From Phenylobacterium sp. (GTDB lineage: Bacteria > Pseudomonadota > Alphaproteobacteria > Caulobacterales > Caulobacteraceae), in NCBI GenBank assembly GCA_019264505.1, contig JAHUZY010000457.1, positions 1-19,787 on the forward strand: 19,787 nt of DNA, in the 5' to 3' direction. The notes beneath the pieces are model-generated. The model had not been told where the DNA came from and did not search any database. It saw only the letters and a program-made list of their open reading frames with translations. Positions 1 through 8,101 of this stretch are shown here, piece by piece; the stretch's first letter is position 1; the number at the start of each line of letters is the position of its first letter. The translations under genes were made by a program, and so were the position numbers.

Positions 1-924
1 GTCCAGGGCCCGCTCCAGCCTCGGCAGGGCGCGGCTGACATCGGGGTCGGCCGAGGCCGCCAGACGCTCCGAGGCGATCTGCGCGCTGGTCAGCATGTTG
101 CGCAGGTCGTGATTGATCTTGGCGACAGCCTCGCCCAGGGCCGCCAGCCGGGCCCGGGCGTTCAGCGCCGCCCGCAGGTCCCCCTGCATCAGGGCCAGCT
201 CCACCTCGGCCCGGCCGATCTCGTCCCGGCGGCCAGACAGCTTGACGCTCGCCCGGGGGTCGTCGGGATCGGCGCGAAACAGCTCCATCCCCCGGGTGAT
301 GCGCTGCATGGGACGCACCAGGAACAGGTTGAGCGACAGATAGACCAGCCCGCCGGCCATGGCCGAGACGAAGGCGGTCACCGCGATCAGTCGCCAGAGA
401 TAGGCGGTCAGCTCCTGGCGCAGCTCGGCGTCGGGGGCGACGATCTCGATGAACTCGGCGTCGCGAAAGCGCGGCTCGGCCACCACGCGGACCATGCGGC
501 CCTCCCCCCCGAACAGGGTCTGGAACGGCGCAGCCAGCCAGGAGGCCACGGCCTGATCGCGCAGGTCCACCAGATAGGGGGTGCGGTTCAGATTGTTGCC
601 CCGCAGAACCAGACGGCGCACGCCGTTGCTCTGGATGGCCACCCACTCCACCCCGGCCACCTCCAGCAGGTCGGAGGACAGCTGCTCGCTGACCACCACG
701 TCGGGGGCGACTTCAGTCGCCAGGGAGGCCAGTTCGGCGGCCCGGACCCGGTCCAGCAGCCACTGCTCCTCGAACGCCGCCAGGGTCGGGGGCACGATCA
801 GGGCGCCGCCGAACAGGACGAACAGGCTGGTGAGGATCAGCAGGCGAGCAGAAAGGCCGCCCGGCCAGAGGAAGCCGCGCCTGAGGGAGCCTGAGGGCTG
901 CGGTGGCGAGGAGGGCTCCACCAT
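1..924 (-). CDS. Sensor histidine kinase, N-terminal part (C-terminus beyond window)
   Basis: Membrane sensor kinase of a two-component system; 308 codons are visible and the frame is open to the left edge. Reading inward: a hydrophobic helix at about residues 26-48, an extracytoplasmic sensor region at about 50-175 that I cannot assign to a family, a second helix at about 176-199, a HAMP-like linker at about 200-255 (DEIG motif near 234-237), and a HisKA dimerisation helix with the H-box KINHDLRN at 269-276, where His272 is the predicted phosphorylation site. The ATP-binding domain is off the window. The ATG is the first start after an in-frame TAA four codons upstream; the Shine-Dalgarno match is weak. 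It lies 74 bases downstream of pyrD on the same strand, so it may be the last gene of the sixA-DUF952-pyrD run. No response regulator is visible; it may lie to the left. The kinase call is firm and its signal is unknown. Confidence 0.9.
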   Translation of the reverse strand, partial: MVEPSSPPQPSGSLRRGFLWPGGLSARLLILTSLFVLFGGALIVPPTLAAFEEQWLLDRVRAAELASLATEVAPDVVVSEQLSSDLLEVAGVEWVAIQSNGVRRLVLRGNNLNRTPYLVDLRDQAVASWLAAPFQTLFGGEGRMVRVVAEPRFRDAEFIEIVAPDAELRQELTAYLWRLIAVTAFVSAMAGGLVYLSLNLFLVRPMQRITRGMELFRADPDDPRASVKLSGRRDEIGRAEVELALMQGDLRAALNARARLAALGEAVAKINHDLRNMLTSAQIASERLAASADPDVSRALPRLERALD

Positions 925-998
925 GCCTGTCCGTTAATGCACCCCGGGCCTTTGGGCAACGCGACTGTTGGCCCCTGCCCCGGCAGGCGCGGTCGGCT

Positions 999-2045
999 TC
1001 ACGCCGTCGCCACCGCCTCGGCGGTGGAGGAAAAGCCGTCGGCCCGCAGCCGGGCGGCGAGATCGGTCTTGATCCGCCCCACCAGACCTGGCCCGGAAAA
1101 CACCAGGGCGGAATAGAGCTGCACCACACAGGCGCCGGCGCGGATCTTGGCGTAGGCGTCGGCGCCAGAGCTGACACCGCCCGCGCCCGCCAGGGGGAAG
1201 CGCCCCTGGGCGGCCTGATGGAACAGGCGCAGGGTCTGGGTGGACAGGTCCATCAGCGGCGCCCCCGACAGGCCGCCGGTCTCGCCCGCCTGGGCCGATT
1301 GCAGAGGCGGTCGCGAGATGGTGGTGTTGGAGACGATCACCGCATCCAGCTCAGCCGCGGCCACCACATCGCAGATGGCCTCCACCTCGGCCTCGTCCAG
1401 ATCGGGCGCCACCTTCAGGAACATGGGGACCTTGCCTTCTGGCGGCAGGGCGTCACGGGCCTCGGTCAGGCGGCCGAGCAGCTCTTCCAGGGCGTCCCTG
1501 GTCTGGAGCGCCCGCAGGCCCGGCGTATTGGGCGAAGAGATGTTGATGGTGAAGTAGGAGGCGAGGCCCCAGAGCCGGCGCAGGCCGGTGACGTAGTCGC
1601 CGACCCGGTCCTCGGAGTCCTTGTTGGCGCCGATATTGGCCCCCACCACACCGCCGTGGCGGCGGGCCAGCCGTCCGGCGAAGGCCTCCAGGCCCTCATT
1701 GTTGAAGCCCATGCGGTTGATCACCGCCTTATCCTCGGTCAGCCGGAACAGGCGGGGACGCGGATTGCCCGCCTGGGGCAGGGGCGTGACCGTGCCGCAC
1801 TCCACAAAGCCGAACCCCGCCGCCAGCATGGGGCGATAGACCTGGGCGTTCTTGTCGAAGCCGGCGGCCAGGCCGACGCAGTTGGGCAGGTCGAGCCCGG
1901 CGAATCGGATCGCCAGGATCGGGTCGCCCGGCCCCCGAGGGCGCGGACCAAGTCCCGCCTGCAGGGCGCGGATCGTCAGGCCGTGGGCGTCCTCCGGATC
2001 CAGGCCGCGCAGGGCGCCGGCCGCCAGATCGTGAACAAGACTCAT
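999..2045 (-). CDS. pyrD: Dihydroorotate dehydrogenase (quinone), class 2
   Basis: Oxidises dihydroorotate to orotate in pyrimidine synthesis, passing electrons through FMN to membrane quinone. The 348-residue length fits class 2 enzymes. Residues 1-34 form the N-terminal helical extension that docks class 2 enzymes on the inner membrane. AAGFDKN at 60-66 and GTVTPLPQ at 84-91 are FMN/substrate motifs. NISSPNTPGLR at 168-178 contains the catalytic base, a serine (not cysteine) at 171, which is diagnostic of class 2. SNTT and GAGGVSSG follow in the C-terminal half of the barrel. The ATG overlaps the stop of the upstream DUF952 gene (ATGA), indicating translational coupling. All key residues I can recognise are intact. 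Confidence 0.97.
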   Translation of the reverse strand: MSLVHDLAAGALRGLDPEDAHGLTIRALQAGLGPRPRGPGDPILAIRFAGLDLPNCVGLAAGFDKNAQVYRPMLAAGFGFVECGTVTPLPQAGNPRPRLFRLTEDKAVINRMGFNNEGLEAFAGRLARRHGGVVGANIGANKDSEDRVGDYVTGLRRLWGLASYFTINISSPNTPGLRALQTRDALEELLGRLTEARDALPPEGKVPMFLKVAPDLDEAEVEAICDVVAAAELDAVIVSNTTISRPPLQSAQAGETGGLSGAPLMDLSTQTLRLFHQAAQGRFPLAGAGGVSSGADAYAKIRAGACVVQLYSALVFSGPGLVGRIKTDLAARLRADGFSSTAEAVATA

Positions 2046-2383
2046 GTCAGGCCTTCCAGGCGAGGGACGCCATCGCCGTCCAGGGGCGCTTCATGCGTCG
2101 CCTTAACCCGCGCCGGATCGAGCACGCCATAGAGATGAGGAAACAGGTCGCCGCCACGGGAAGGCTCCCAGACGAGGGCCGTCCCCAGTTCGCTGGCGTC
2201 GAGCTCCAGCACCACCAGATCGGCCTGGCCGGCGAAGTGGCGCCGGGCGGTTTCCTGGGCCTGGGCGGCGGTGGAGAAGTGGATGTAGCCGTCCGCAAGG
2301 TCGACGGGCGAGCCTTCGAACACCCCGGCCGCCTGCGCCTGCGTCCAGGCCGAGCGCGGCAGGATCTTGTAGATCCTAGTCAA
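2042..2383 (-). CDS. DUF952 family protein
   Basis: A 113-residue soluble protein of the DUF952 family, function unknown. It carries the family pattern: IYKI near the N-terminus, DGYIHFSTAAQ at about 31-41, a central LVVLELDASEL strand, and WEPSRGGDLFPHLYGVL at about 72-88. The start is a TTG that overlaps the sixA stop. There is no ATG near the N-terminus, and a strong GGAGGT ribosome site lies five bases upstream of the TTG. The family normally begins a few residues before IYKI, which also fits. It sits between sixA and pyrD with overlaps on both sides, so it is almost certainly co-translated with them. I cannot infer a biochemical role. Confidence 0.9.
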   Translation of the reverse strand: MTRIYKILPRSAWTQAQAAGVFEGSPVDLADGYIHFSTAAQAQETARRHFAGQADLVVLELDASELGTALVWEPSRGGDLFPHLYGVLDPARVKATHEAPLDGDGVPRLEGLT

Positions 2384-2883
2384 TCATAACCTCCGCGCGG
2401 GGGCATCATCAGGCCGTCATAGACGGGACGACCCTGACCGTTGAACAGGAAGACCGCCGCCGCCGAGGTGGGAAAGCGCGAACGCGCCGTATTCAGAAGG
2501 TCGCCAGACGCCCCGCCTTCGATGAGCAGACGCAAGACCAGTTCGTGCAGGCCGGGATTGTGGCCGATGACCAGGATCGTGTCCGCCCCGTCCGCCGCCT
2601 CCCGCACCCGGTCCAGCACCGTCTGGGCCTCCGCATGATAGAGGCTGGGGTCGATGCGGACCTGGCAGGCCTCACAGACCGGTCGCAGGGACTCCCAGGT
2701 CTCCTGCGTGCGGGCGGCGTCCGACACCAGGGCGAGGTCGGGGACAAAGCCCATATCGACCAGACGCTGGCCCGCCTCCAGGGCGTCCCGGCGACCGCGG
2801 GGCGTCAGGCGCCGGGCGTGGTCGTCCCCACTCATTGACTCGCGCTCGGCCTTGCCGTGCCGCAAGAGGATCAGCCGCTGCAT
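2380..2883 (-). CDS. sixA: SixA-like phosphohistidine phosphatase (histidine phosphatase superfamily)
   Basis: A small 167-residue member of the histidine phosphatase (phosphoglycerate mutase) superfamily. LLRHGKAE at residues 6-13 carries the nucleophile His9 in the RHG motif. SDAARTQ at 54-60 and VIGHNPGL at 105-112 supply the second arginine/histidine set, with His108 the second catalytic histidine. Characterised SixA enzymes remove phosphate from histidine in phosphotransfer proteins; some relatives act on small molecules, so the substrate is inferred. I chose the ATG at 2883 over an in-frame start ten codons earlier: it has a GGAG site at good spacing, and the protein then begins directly at the first strand. 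First gene of a tight run with DUF952, pyrD and probably the histidine kinase; divergent from metX. Confidence 0.87.
   Translation of the reverse strand: MQRLILLRHGKAERESMSGDDHARRLTPRGRRDALEAGQRLVDMGFVPDLALVSDAARTQETWESLRPVCEACQVRIDPSLYHAEAQTVLDRVREAADGADTILVIGHNPGLHELVLRLLIEGGASGDLLNTARSRFPTSAAAVFLFNGQGRPVYDGLMMPPRGGYD
2389..2394 (-). promoter_or_regulatory. Shine-Dalgarno site that fixes the TTG start of the DUF952 gene
   Basis: GGAGGT on the minus strand, five bases before TTG at 2383-2381. It lies inside the last codons of sixA and supports the rare start codon. Confidence 0.7.
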
Positions 2884-2975
2884 TCCCACTCCATAACCCA
2901 GGGCCGAACCCATAGCGCGACCGCGCCCGGACGCGAAGCGGTTGACAGTCGCAGAGCTTGGCGGTCCAAGGCGGC

Positions 2976-4136
2976 ATGAGCCAGACGGTCATTGAGAGCC
3001 CGGCCATCGAAACCAACGGCGGGACTCTGCGCCTTCCGGCCGACGCCCCCCTGCGCCTCGACTCCGGGGCCACGCTGGCGCCTCTGGAGATCGCCTACAA
3101 GACCTATGGGCGGCTGAACGCCGAACGATCCAACGCCGTGCTCGTCTGCCACGCCCTGACCGGCGACCAGCATGCGGCCTCCGTGCATCCCATCACGGGC
3201 AAGCCTGGCTGGTGGAACCGGGTGATCGGGCCGGGCCTGCCGCTCGATCCGGACCGCTACTTCATCATCTGCACCAATGTGGTCGGCGGCTGCATGGGCT
3301 CCACTGGCCCCTCCTCGATCGATCCGGCCACGGGCAAGCCCTTTGGCCTGACCTTCCCGGTGATCACCATCGCCGACATGGTCCGCGCCCAGGCCATGCT
3401 GCTCGACGCCCTCGGGATCGAGACCCTGTTCGCCGCGGTCGGCGGATCCATGGGCGGCATGCAGGTGCTGCAATGGGCGGCAGACTATCCGCACCGGCTG
3501 CATTCGGCGGTCTGCATCGCCGCGGCCGCCCGGCATTCGGCCCAGAACATCGCCTTCCACGAGGTCGGCCGCCAGGCGATCATGGCTGATCCCGACTGGC
3601 GCGGCGGGGCCTATGAGGCCCATGGGGTCCGCCCGGAAAAGGGCCTGGCCGTGGCCCGCATGGCCGCGCATATCACCTATCTCTCGGAAGCCGCCCTGCA
3701 GCGGAAATTCGGCCGCGAGCTGCAGCGGGACGGCCTGTCCTGGGGGTTCGATGCCCCAGACTTCCAGGTGGAGAGCTATCTCCGCTACCAGGGCGCCTCC
3801 TTCGTCGACCGGTTTGACGCCAATTCCTATCTCTACATCACCAGGGCGCTGGACTATTTCGACCTGGCCGCCAGCCATGGCGGCGTGCTGGCCAACGCCT
3901 TCCGCCGCGCCCGGGACGTGCGCTTCTGCGTGCTCTCCTTCTCGTCGGACTGGCTCTATTCCACCGGCGAGAGCCGCGACATCGTCCGCGCCCTGAACGC
4001 GGCGGGCTGCCGGGCTAGCTTTGTCGAGATCGAGACCGACAAGGGGCACGACGCCATCTTCCTGGAGGAGCCGGTGCTGCACTCGGCCCTGCGCGGCTTC
4101 TTTGAGTCCCAGGCCTCGCGGCGGGGTCTGGCGTGA
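2976..4136 (+). CDS. metX: Homoserine O-acyltransferase (acetyltransferase)
   Basis: Activates the homoserine hydroxyl group with an acyl-CoA, the first committed step of methionine synthesis, in the cytoplasm. The protein has 386 residues and an alpha/beta-hydrolase fold. The nucleophile elbow GGSMGG is at 156-161 (Ser158), the acid is Asp325 in FSSDWLYS, and the base is His358 in [18 protein letters not shown] at 61-67 and the [14 protein letters not shown] stretch at about 101-114 are typical of MetX. The start is ATG 2976; an in-frame TTG six codons earlier is less likely. Only a weak AAGG precedes the ATG. The stop overlaps metW. Acetyl- versus succinyl-CoA use cannot be decided here, because some MetX-type enzymes succinylate. 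Confidence 0.95.
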   Translation: MSQTVIESPAIETNGGTLRLPADAPLRLDSGATLAPLEIAYKTYGRLNAERSNAVLVCHALTGDQHAASVHPITGKPGWWNRVIGPGLPLDPDRYFIICTNVVGGCMGSTGPSSIDPATGKPFGLTFPVITIADMVRAQAMLLDALGIETLFAAVGGSMGGMQVLQWAADYPHRLHSAVCIAAAARHSAQNIAFHEVGRQAIMADPDWRGGAYEAHGVRPEKGLAVARMAAHITYLSEAALQRKFGRELQRDGLSWGFDAPDFQVESYLRYQGASFVDRFDANSYLYITRALDYFDLAASHGGVLANAFRRARDVRFCVLSFSSDWLYSTGESRDIVRALNAAGCRASFVEIETDKGHDAIFLEEPVLHSALRGFFESQASRRGLA

Positions 4137-4792
4137 CCGCCCTTCGGGAGGACTTCAAGGAGATCCTGCGCCTGGTGCGGCCCAACACCCGGGTGCTGGA
4201 TGTCGGCTGCGGCGAGGGCGACCTGCTGGAGCTGCTGACCCAGGAAAAGGGCGTCGACGGCCAGGGCCTGGAAATCAGCCCCAGCGGCGTGGCCGCCTGC
4301 CTGGCCAAGGGCATCGCCGCCGTTCAGGGGGACGGCGACCGGGACCTGGATCACTTCCCCACCCAGGCCTTCGACTACGCCATCCTGTCCAAGACCCTGC
4401 AGCAGATGCGCGAGCCGCGCCATGTGCTGACCGAGCTGATGCGGATCGCTGATCGGGCGCTGGTCTCGGTGCCGAACTTCGGCCACTGGCGGATGCGCTG
4501 GGCCCTGCTGACCCAGGGGCGCATGCCCGAGACCAAGGCCCTGCCCGACCCCTGGTGGTCGACCCCGAACATCCATCTCTGCACCCTGCGGGACTTCACC
4601 ACGCTGTGCGCCGAGCTTGGCCTGCGGATTGAGGCCTGCGCCGCGGTCAGCCCCGACCAGCCGGCCCGCAACATCGATCCCGCCCGCCCCATCGAAAACT
4701 GGCGGGCCGAGACCGCGCTCTTCCTGCTGACCCGCGAACGCCCGCGGCCGCCCGCGCCGGAGCGCGCGACCACGGGCGATCTTTTTGATTAG
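4133..4792 (+). CDS. metW: Methionine biosynthesis protein MetW
   Basis: A 219-residue protein with a SAM-methyltransferase fold. Motif [14 protein letters not shown] is at about 21-33 and GLEIS, the acidic post-I position, at about 46-50. [20 protein letters not shown] and [15 protein letters not shown] are MetW signatures. MetW pairs with MetX in many proteobacteria and has been reported to form a complex that supports homoserine acylation; a methyltransfer reaction is not established. The GTG start overlaps the metX stop (GTGA), so the two are translationally coupled. The stop overlaps that of the convergent autotransporter gene by four bases, leaving no room for a terminator between them. 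Confidence 0.94.
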   Translation: MTALREDFKEILRLVRPNTRVLDVGCGEGDLLELLTQEKGVDGQGLEISPSGVAACLAKGIAAVQGDGDRDLDHFPTQAFDYAILSKTLQQMREPRHVLTELMRIADRALVSVPNFGHWRMRWALLTQGRMPETKALPDPWWSTPNIHLCTLRDFTTLCAELGLRIEACAAVSPDQPARNIDPARPIENWRAETALFLLTRERPRPPAPERATTGDLFD

Positions 4793-7290
4793 AAGGCCAG
4801 GCGGGCGGTGACCCGGGCGTCATAGGCCTGGTGGTCGCCGCGCAGTTCGCCGCCGCCCTCGAGCGCCAGGTCGAAGTGGCGGCTCAGGCCCCGGACGCCC
4901 AGTCGCACCACCATGGCTCCATCGTCCAGCTCCGGAGCGTCCAGGCTGAACGCCGGGCCGCCGCTGACGAAGCGGGCGGTGGTGGCGCCGGCGCCGTCTC
5001 CGGTCAGGGCGCGGTAGCCGGCGGTGACTTCGGGCCGCCAGAGCATGCCGTCGGGGTCTCCGAAGGTGGCGCCGAGCGCCAGTCCCGCGAAGGCCGCCAG
5101 CTGCTGGCCCGTCCGCTCATCGATGACGAGGTCGATGGCCTCGCCGCCGCCGCTCTCGGTGCGGCCGTCTTCCCGCAGATAGACATAGTCGGCCCGCAGC
5201 ATCGGGCGGGCATAGAAGCGGCCGGCCTCCGCGGTCCAGGACAGGGCCACGTGCCCGGTCCCCAGGAGGGCGGTCCAGTCCGAGGTCGCCGTCCGCGACA
5301 GCCCCCCGTCCAGGTCCACCACGGCACGCTCCCCCTGCATCCACGCATAGCCGCCGGTGGCGCCGGCCGAGGCCTGCAGGCCCCCCGCCGAGGCCCGCCA
5401 ATAGACCCCCGCCGACAGGGTCGAGCCGCTGAGGGTCTCGGCGGCCGCTGCGCCGTTCTCGTCGACGTTCACATTGAGGAAGCTGGTCTGGATGCCGAAG
5501 GTCCCGAGACCGGTCTCCGCCCCCTCGACGCCGGCGGCCAGGCCGAACCCGTCGGCCTCGAAGCCGGCCGCTCCGTCCAGGTCCTGGCGCTGGATGACGC
5601 CGATCTCCTGGACCCAGGCCCGGCGGCCGCTGCGGGGCAGCAGGCCCTCGGTCTCATCGATCCCCCGGGCGGTGGCCTCCTGGGCCTGGGCGATCACCCG
5701 GAAGAGGGCGCCGGAATAGTCGGGCAGGAACTGGTCGTACAGGCCGCCAAAGCCCGCCGCATCGGTCTTGGCCAGCAGGGCGTCGCGGACGGTGGCGTCC
5801 CGGTCGAAGGCTTCGAACACCGCCTCATAGGCGTTCGCCTGGGTGGTGGTCAGCCCCGCCTCGCCGGCCGTGCGGCGACGGACGTCGGCGATGATCTGAC
5901 CTTGCGCCTGATCCACCCGCAGGCTGGTGCGATAGAGCCAGGGGCCCGTGGCCAGCAGGGTTTCGTCCAGCGTCCCGCTGACCTGCAGGTCGCCGGCCTG
6001 GATCAGGGTGAAGCTGGTGGGCGCGGTGAGCTTGGAGGTGAAGGCGAGGTCGATCTGGGCGCCCTGGGCCACCACCGCCTGACCCGCCACATTGAACCGG
6101 CTGGCGGTCCCGGCGGCGGGATCGGCGGTGAAGACCAGCTCGGCGTCAGAGCCCAGCGTCAGGCTGCTCAGGCCAAGCGGCCCGGTATGGGTGGTGGTCA
6201 GACGGCCGTCGCCCACCGTGACGGCCAGGCCGCCGCCCGCGTCGGTGAGGGCGCCCGTATAGCGCGCCCCGCCATTGATCGTCAGGACATCGGCGCCGGT
6301 CCCGAAGGCCAGGGCGCCGGTCATCTGGCCGGCCAGCAGCTCCATCCGCGCCGGTCCTGAGCCGAACAGCACATCACCCGTGAGGGTGGGAACGACGGTC
6401 GCCACGCTGTTGGCGCTCTGCCGCACCGTGACGCCCGAGGTGTTGGCCCGCAGGTCGAGGGCGATGGCGCGGCCCTCCACGGTCGCCCCTTCGGCCGGCG
6501 CAAAGGCCGCGCTGATCAGGCCGGTGTTCTCCACCAGTCTCAAGGTTCCGGCGGAATCCAGCACGGCGGTGGCCGAGCCCTTGGCCCCGGTGATGGCGGC
6601 GGAAATGGTGCCGTGATTGGTCAGCTGGCTGGCGCTGGCTCCGGCGTCGATCTGGATGGCGCGGACATCGACGGCGCTGTCGGACACCGCGCGCCCTCGG
6701 ATCACCCCGCTATTGGCCAGCACCGGGGCGGTCGCGCCCGACTTCATGTGCAGCCCCACCGCGCCGGCCTGGACCCCATCGGCGGAGACCACACCGCCGA
6801 CCTTGATCCCGCCCGTCACCTGGGCCGCGCCCCCCTGGCCGCCGATCTCGATACCGAGGCCCCGGACCCCGTCATAGAGGCCCACCCCCTGGACCGTGCC
6901 GTTGACCACCAGGCCAAAGCCGCCGGAGCCGCTGACCGTCCCGAGGACCAGGGCGTCCGCGCCGCCAATCTGGAGGCCCGCAGCCTGCCCGTAGCTGGTG
7001 ATCACGCCGGTGGTTTCCGACGCGTCGGCCACGCCGTCGCCGTCTTCGTCGGCATTATCGGGATCATTGTCCGCAGGCGGAGCATCGACCAGCACACCGC
7101 CCTGCACGCTGCCCCGGACCCGGACGGCGGGCCCGCCCTGCAGCAGGTCGTCGGCGTCGAGCTTGCTGACGTCGGTCGGCCGCGTCGTATAGCGATAACC
7201 CGTGACGGTGACCGGACCGCCGAGGATCAGGGCGCCGCCCACATTGCGGTCCACCGCCACGCCCACGGCCTCGGCGCCCTGCACGGTCAC
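4789..7290 (-). CDS. Autotransporter, C-terminal part: beta-helix passenger and beta-barrel (downstream of a frameshift)
   Basis: An 833-codon open frame holding most of a type V (autotransporter) protein. About residues 1-400 are Gly/Ala/Val/Thr-rich short strands typical of a right-handed beta-helix passenger. A linker with helical character follows (about 470-560, TTQANAYEAVFEAFDRDATVRD). The last 270 or so residues are an outer-membrane barrel (PF03797-like): alternating aromatic/small residues, RRAWVQEIGVIQRQDL at its start and a C-terminal phenylalanine (TARLAF) expected for BAM recognition. An acidic loop at 74-90 (DEDGDG) looks like a calcium-binding repeat. It has no signal peptide of its own; the export signal lies in the upstream fragment in another frame. 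The nominal GTG overlaps the upstream stop, but this is more likely the rest of one broken or miscalled gene. Passenger function is unknown. Confidence 0.8.
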   Translation of the reverse strand: MTVQGAEAVGVAVDRNVGGALILGGPVTVTGYRYTTRPTDVSKLDADDLLQGGPAVRVRGSVQGGVLVDAPPADNDPDNADEDGDGVADASETTGVITSYGQAAGLQIGGADALVLGTVSGSGGFGLVVNGTVQGVGLYDGVRGLGIEIGGQGGAAQVTGGIKVGGVVSADGVQAGAVGLHMKSGATAPVLANSGVIRGRAVSDSAVDVRAIQIDAGASASQLTNHGTISAAITGAKGSATAVLDSAGTLRLVENTGLISAAFAPAEGATVEGRAIALDLRANTSGVTVRQSANSVATVVPTLTGDVLFGSGPARMELLAGQMTGALAFGTGADVLTINGGARYTGALTDAGGGLAVTVGDGRLTTTHTGPLGLSSLTLGSDAELVFTADPAAGTASRFNVAGQAVVAQGAQIDLAFTSKLTAPTSFTLIQAGDLQVSGTLDETLLATGPWLYRTSLRVDQAQGQIIADVRRRTAGEAGLTTTQANAYEAVFEAFDRDATVRDALLAKTDAAGFGGLYDQFLPDYSGALFRVIAQAQEATARGIDETEGLLPRSGRRAWVQEIGVIQRQDLDGAAGFEADGFGLAAGVEGAETGLGTFGIQTSFLNVNVDENGAAAAETLSGSTLSAGVYWRASAGGLQASAGATGGYAWMQGERAVVDLDGGLSRTATSDWTALLGTGHVALSWTAEAGRFYARPMLRADYVYLREDGRTESGGGEAIDLVIDERTGQQLAAFAGLALGATFGDPDGMLWRPEVTAGYRALTGDGAGATTARFVSGGPAFSLDAPELDDGAMVVRLGVRGLSRHFDLALEGGGELRGDHQAYDARVTARLAF

Positions 7291-7297
7291 CCGCCCC
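7287..7297 (-). other. Apparent one-base frameshift within the autotransporter gene
   Basis: On the minus strand the upstream frame ends in GGGGCGGGTGA, and the downstream frame continues one base back (GTGACC). One extra G in the GGG run would join both frames as ...VVTRGGVTVQGAEAVG..., a natural beta-helix sequence. I see no canonical slippery heptamer for programmed -1 frameshifting. Confidence 0.65.
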
Positions 7298-7904
7298 GGG
7301 TGACCACATCGCCGCCCACCGTCCCCTCGGTCCGAAGGCCGTAGCTGCGGTCGCCCAGCACCGAGATCGAGCCCCCGGCGCGGATCGACCCGTCCACGGC
7401 GCTCTGGGTCAGGATGCCGGCCGAGTCATTGCCCTCCACCGTGATGGAGCCTGCAGTCTGCACGATGGAGCCGTGGAAGGCCTCGGCGCCAGTGGTCCGG
7501 ACCCCGTAGCGGCGGGCGCCGGTCGCAAACGCCCCGTCGAGGTCTCCATCAGAATCCGCGTCGGTGGCGGTGTAGGACTCATCCACCCGAAGGGCGCCCG
7601 ACAGGGCCACATCCCCCCGCCGGCCGCCCTCGACCAGCAGAGCCGTGGCGTCACTGGCGTCGGTGATCGCCACCTCGCCCTCAATGGTCACCTTGTGGTC
7701 GCTGTTGAGGGTGACCGCGGTTCCCCCGGTCGGCTTCACCGAGCCGGCGCTGGAGATGCGGAGGTCGTCAGGGGCGCCGGAGGCGGCGGTGGCGGTGGCT
7801 ACGGGGGTGGTGCGCGCGTCCCCGATCACCGTCTCGGCGCGGGCTGCGCCCGCCGCCAGCAGGAGGGGTCCGATCGCCGCCGCGCTGAGCCATCGCCTGT
7901 CCAT
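7287..7904 (-). CDS. Autotransporter, N-terminal part: signal peptide and start of passenger
   Basis: A 205-residue fragment. It begins with a Sec signal peptide: basic MDRR, a hydrophobic core to about residue 19 and a cleavage site near ARA/ET after residue 23. Beta-strand-rich repeats follow, with turns such as TNGTEA-like VRTTGAEAF and GNDSAGIL. DADSDGDLDG at about 115-124 is an acidic calcium-type loop resembling the one just after the break. I chose ATG 7904 over an upstream in-frame start at 7958 because a GGAGGGG site lies four bases before it and the signal peptide then begins cleanly. The frame stops where the 833-codon fragment takes over in the -1 frame. If the break is real, this fragment would be exported without a barrel and would remain periplasmic or be degraded. 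Confidence 0.8.
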   Translation of the reverse strand: MDRRWLSAAAIGPLLLAAGAARAETVIGDARTTPVATATAASGAPDDLRISSAGSVKPTGGTAVTLNSDHKVTIEGEVAITDASDATALLVEGGRRGDVALSGALRVDESYTATDADSDGDLDGAFATGARRYGVRTTGAEAFHGSIVQTAGSITVEGNDSAGILTQSAVDGSIRAGGSISVLGDRSYGLRTEGTVGGDVVTRGG

Positions 7905-7908
7905 AATA

Positions 7909-7915
7909 CCCCTCC
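7909..7915 (-). promoter_or_regulatory. Strong Shine-Dalgarno site of the autotransporter gene
   Basis: GGAGGGG on the minus strand, four bases before ATG 7904. Its intact state suggests the gene was recently translated. Confidence 0.65.
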
Positions 7916-7924
7916 AATGTCGCC

Positions 7925-7952
7925 GAAATGGCGATTTCAGAGCGGAAATGGC
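7925..7952. repeat. Direct repeat GAAATGGC, 20-base period, upstream of the autotransporter
   Basis: GAAATGGC occurs at 7925-7932 and 7945-7952, two helical turns apart. The first copy is also half of an inverted repeat, GAAAT-N4-ATTTC (7925-7938). It lies in the 197-base gap between the P-II stop and the autotransporter start, 20-50 bases before that start, where an operator could sit. No other function is evident in this gap. Could be chance. Confidence 0.3.
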
Positions 7953-8101
7953 CCCCAAATGAGGAGGAAGTCGGGACCCATTTAGGCCATGCCAAGGCGA
8001 ATAGGGGCGAGGATAGGGCGCCGAAAATCACCGTTCCGTCGAAGCGAGCCCCAAGAGTCTTACTATCTCAGGATGTTAGCTTCACCAGAGCGGGTCCGGA
8101 C

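Noticed and set aside
109..894. A long plus-strand frame (261 codons) over the sensor kinase
   Set aside because: It is antisense to a kinase with clear HAMP and H-box motifs, and its Gly/Gln/His-rich composition is typical of a shadow frame in GC-rich DNA.
974..987. CCTGCC/GGCAGG hairpin between pyrD and the kinase gene
   Set aside because: The two-base centre leaves only a five-pair stem and there is no T-run; too weak to call a terminator.
2884..2975. Possible SAM riboswitch upstream of metX
   Set aside because: The gap is short, and I see neither the SAM-II pseudoknot pattern nor an extended leader.
2871..4082. A 403-codon minus-strand frame over metX
   Set aside because: Antisense to an intact MetX with all catalytic residues; no recognisable domain.
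4831..6360. A 509-codon plus-strand frame over the autotransporter
   Set aside because: Low-complexity Gly/Ala/Gln composition and no domain; the other strand encodes a clear outer-membrane barrel.
7287..7297. Programmed -1 ribosomal frameshifting in the autotransporter
   Set aside because: No X-XXY-YYZ heptamer in the right frame and no evident downstream pseudoknot; an indel is simpler.
7905..8031. Upstream extension of the autotransporter in the same or another frame
   Set aside because: The GGAGGGG site and signal peptide fix the start at 7904; the upstream frame has no protein-like features.
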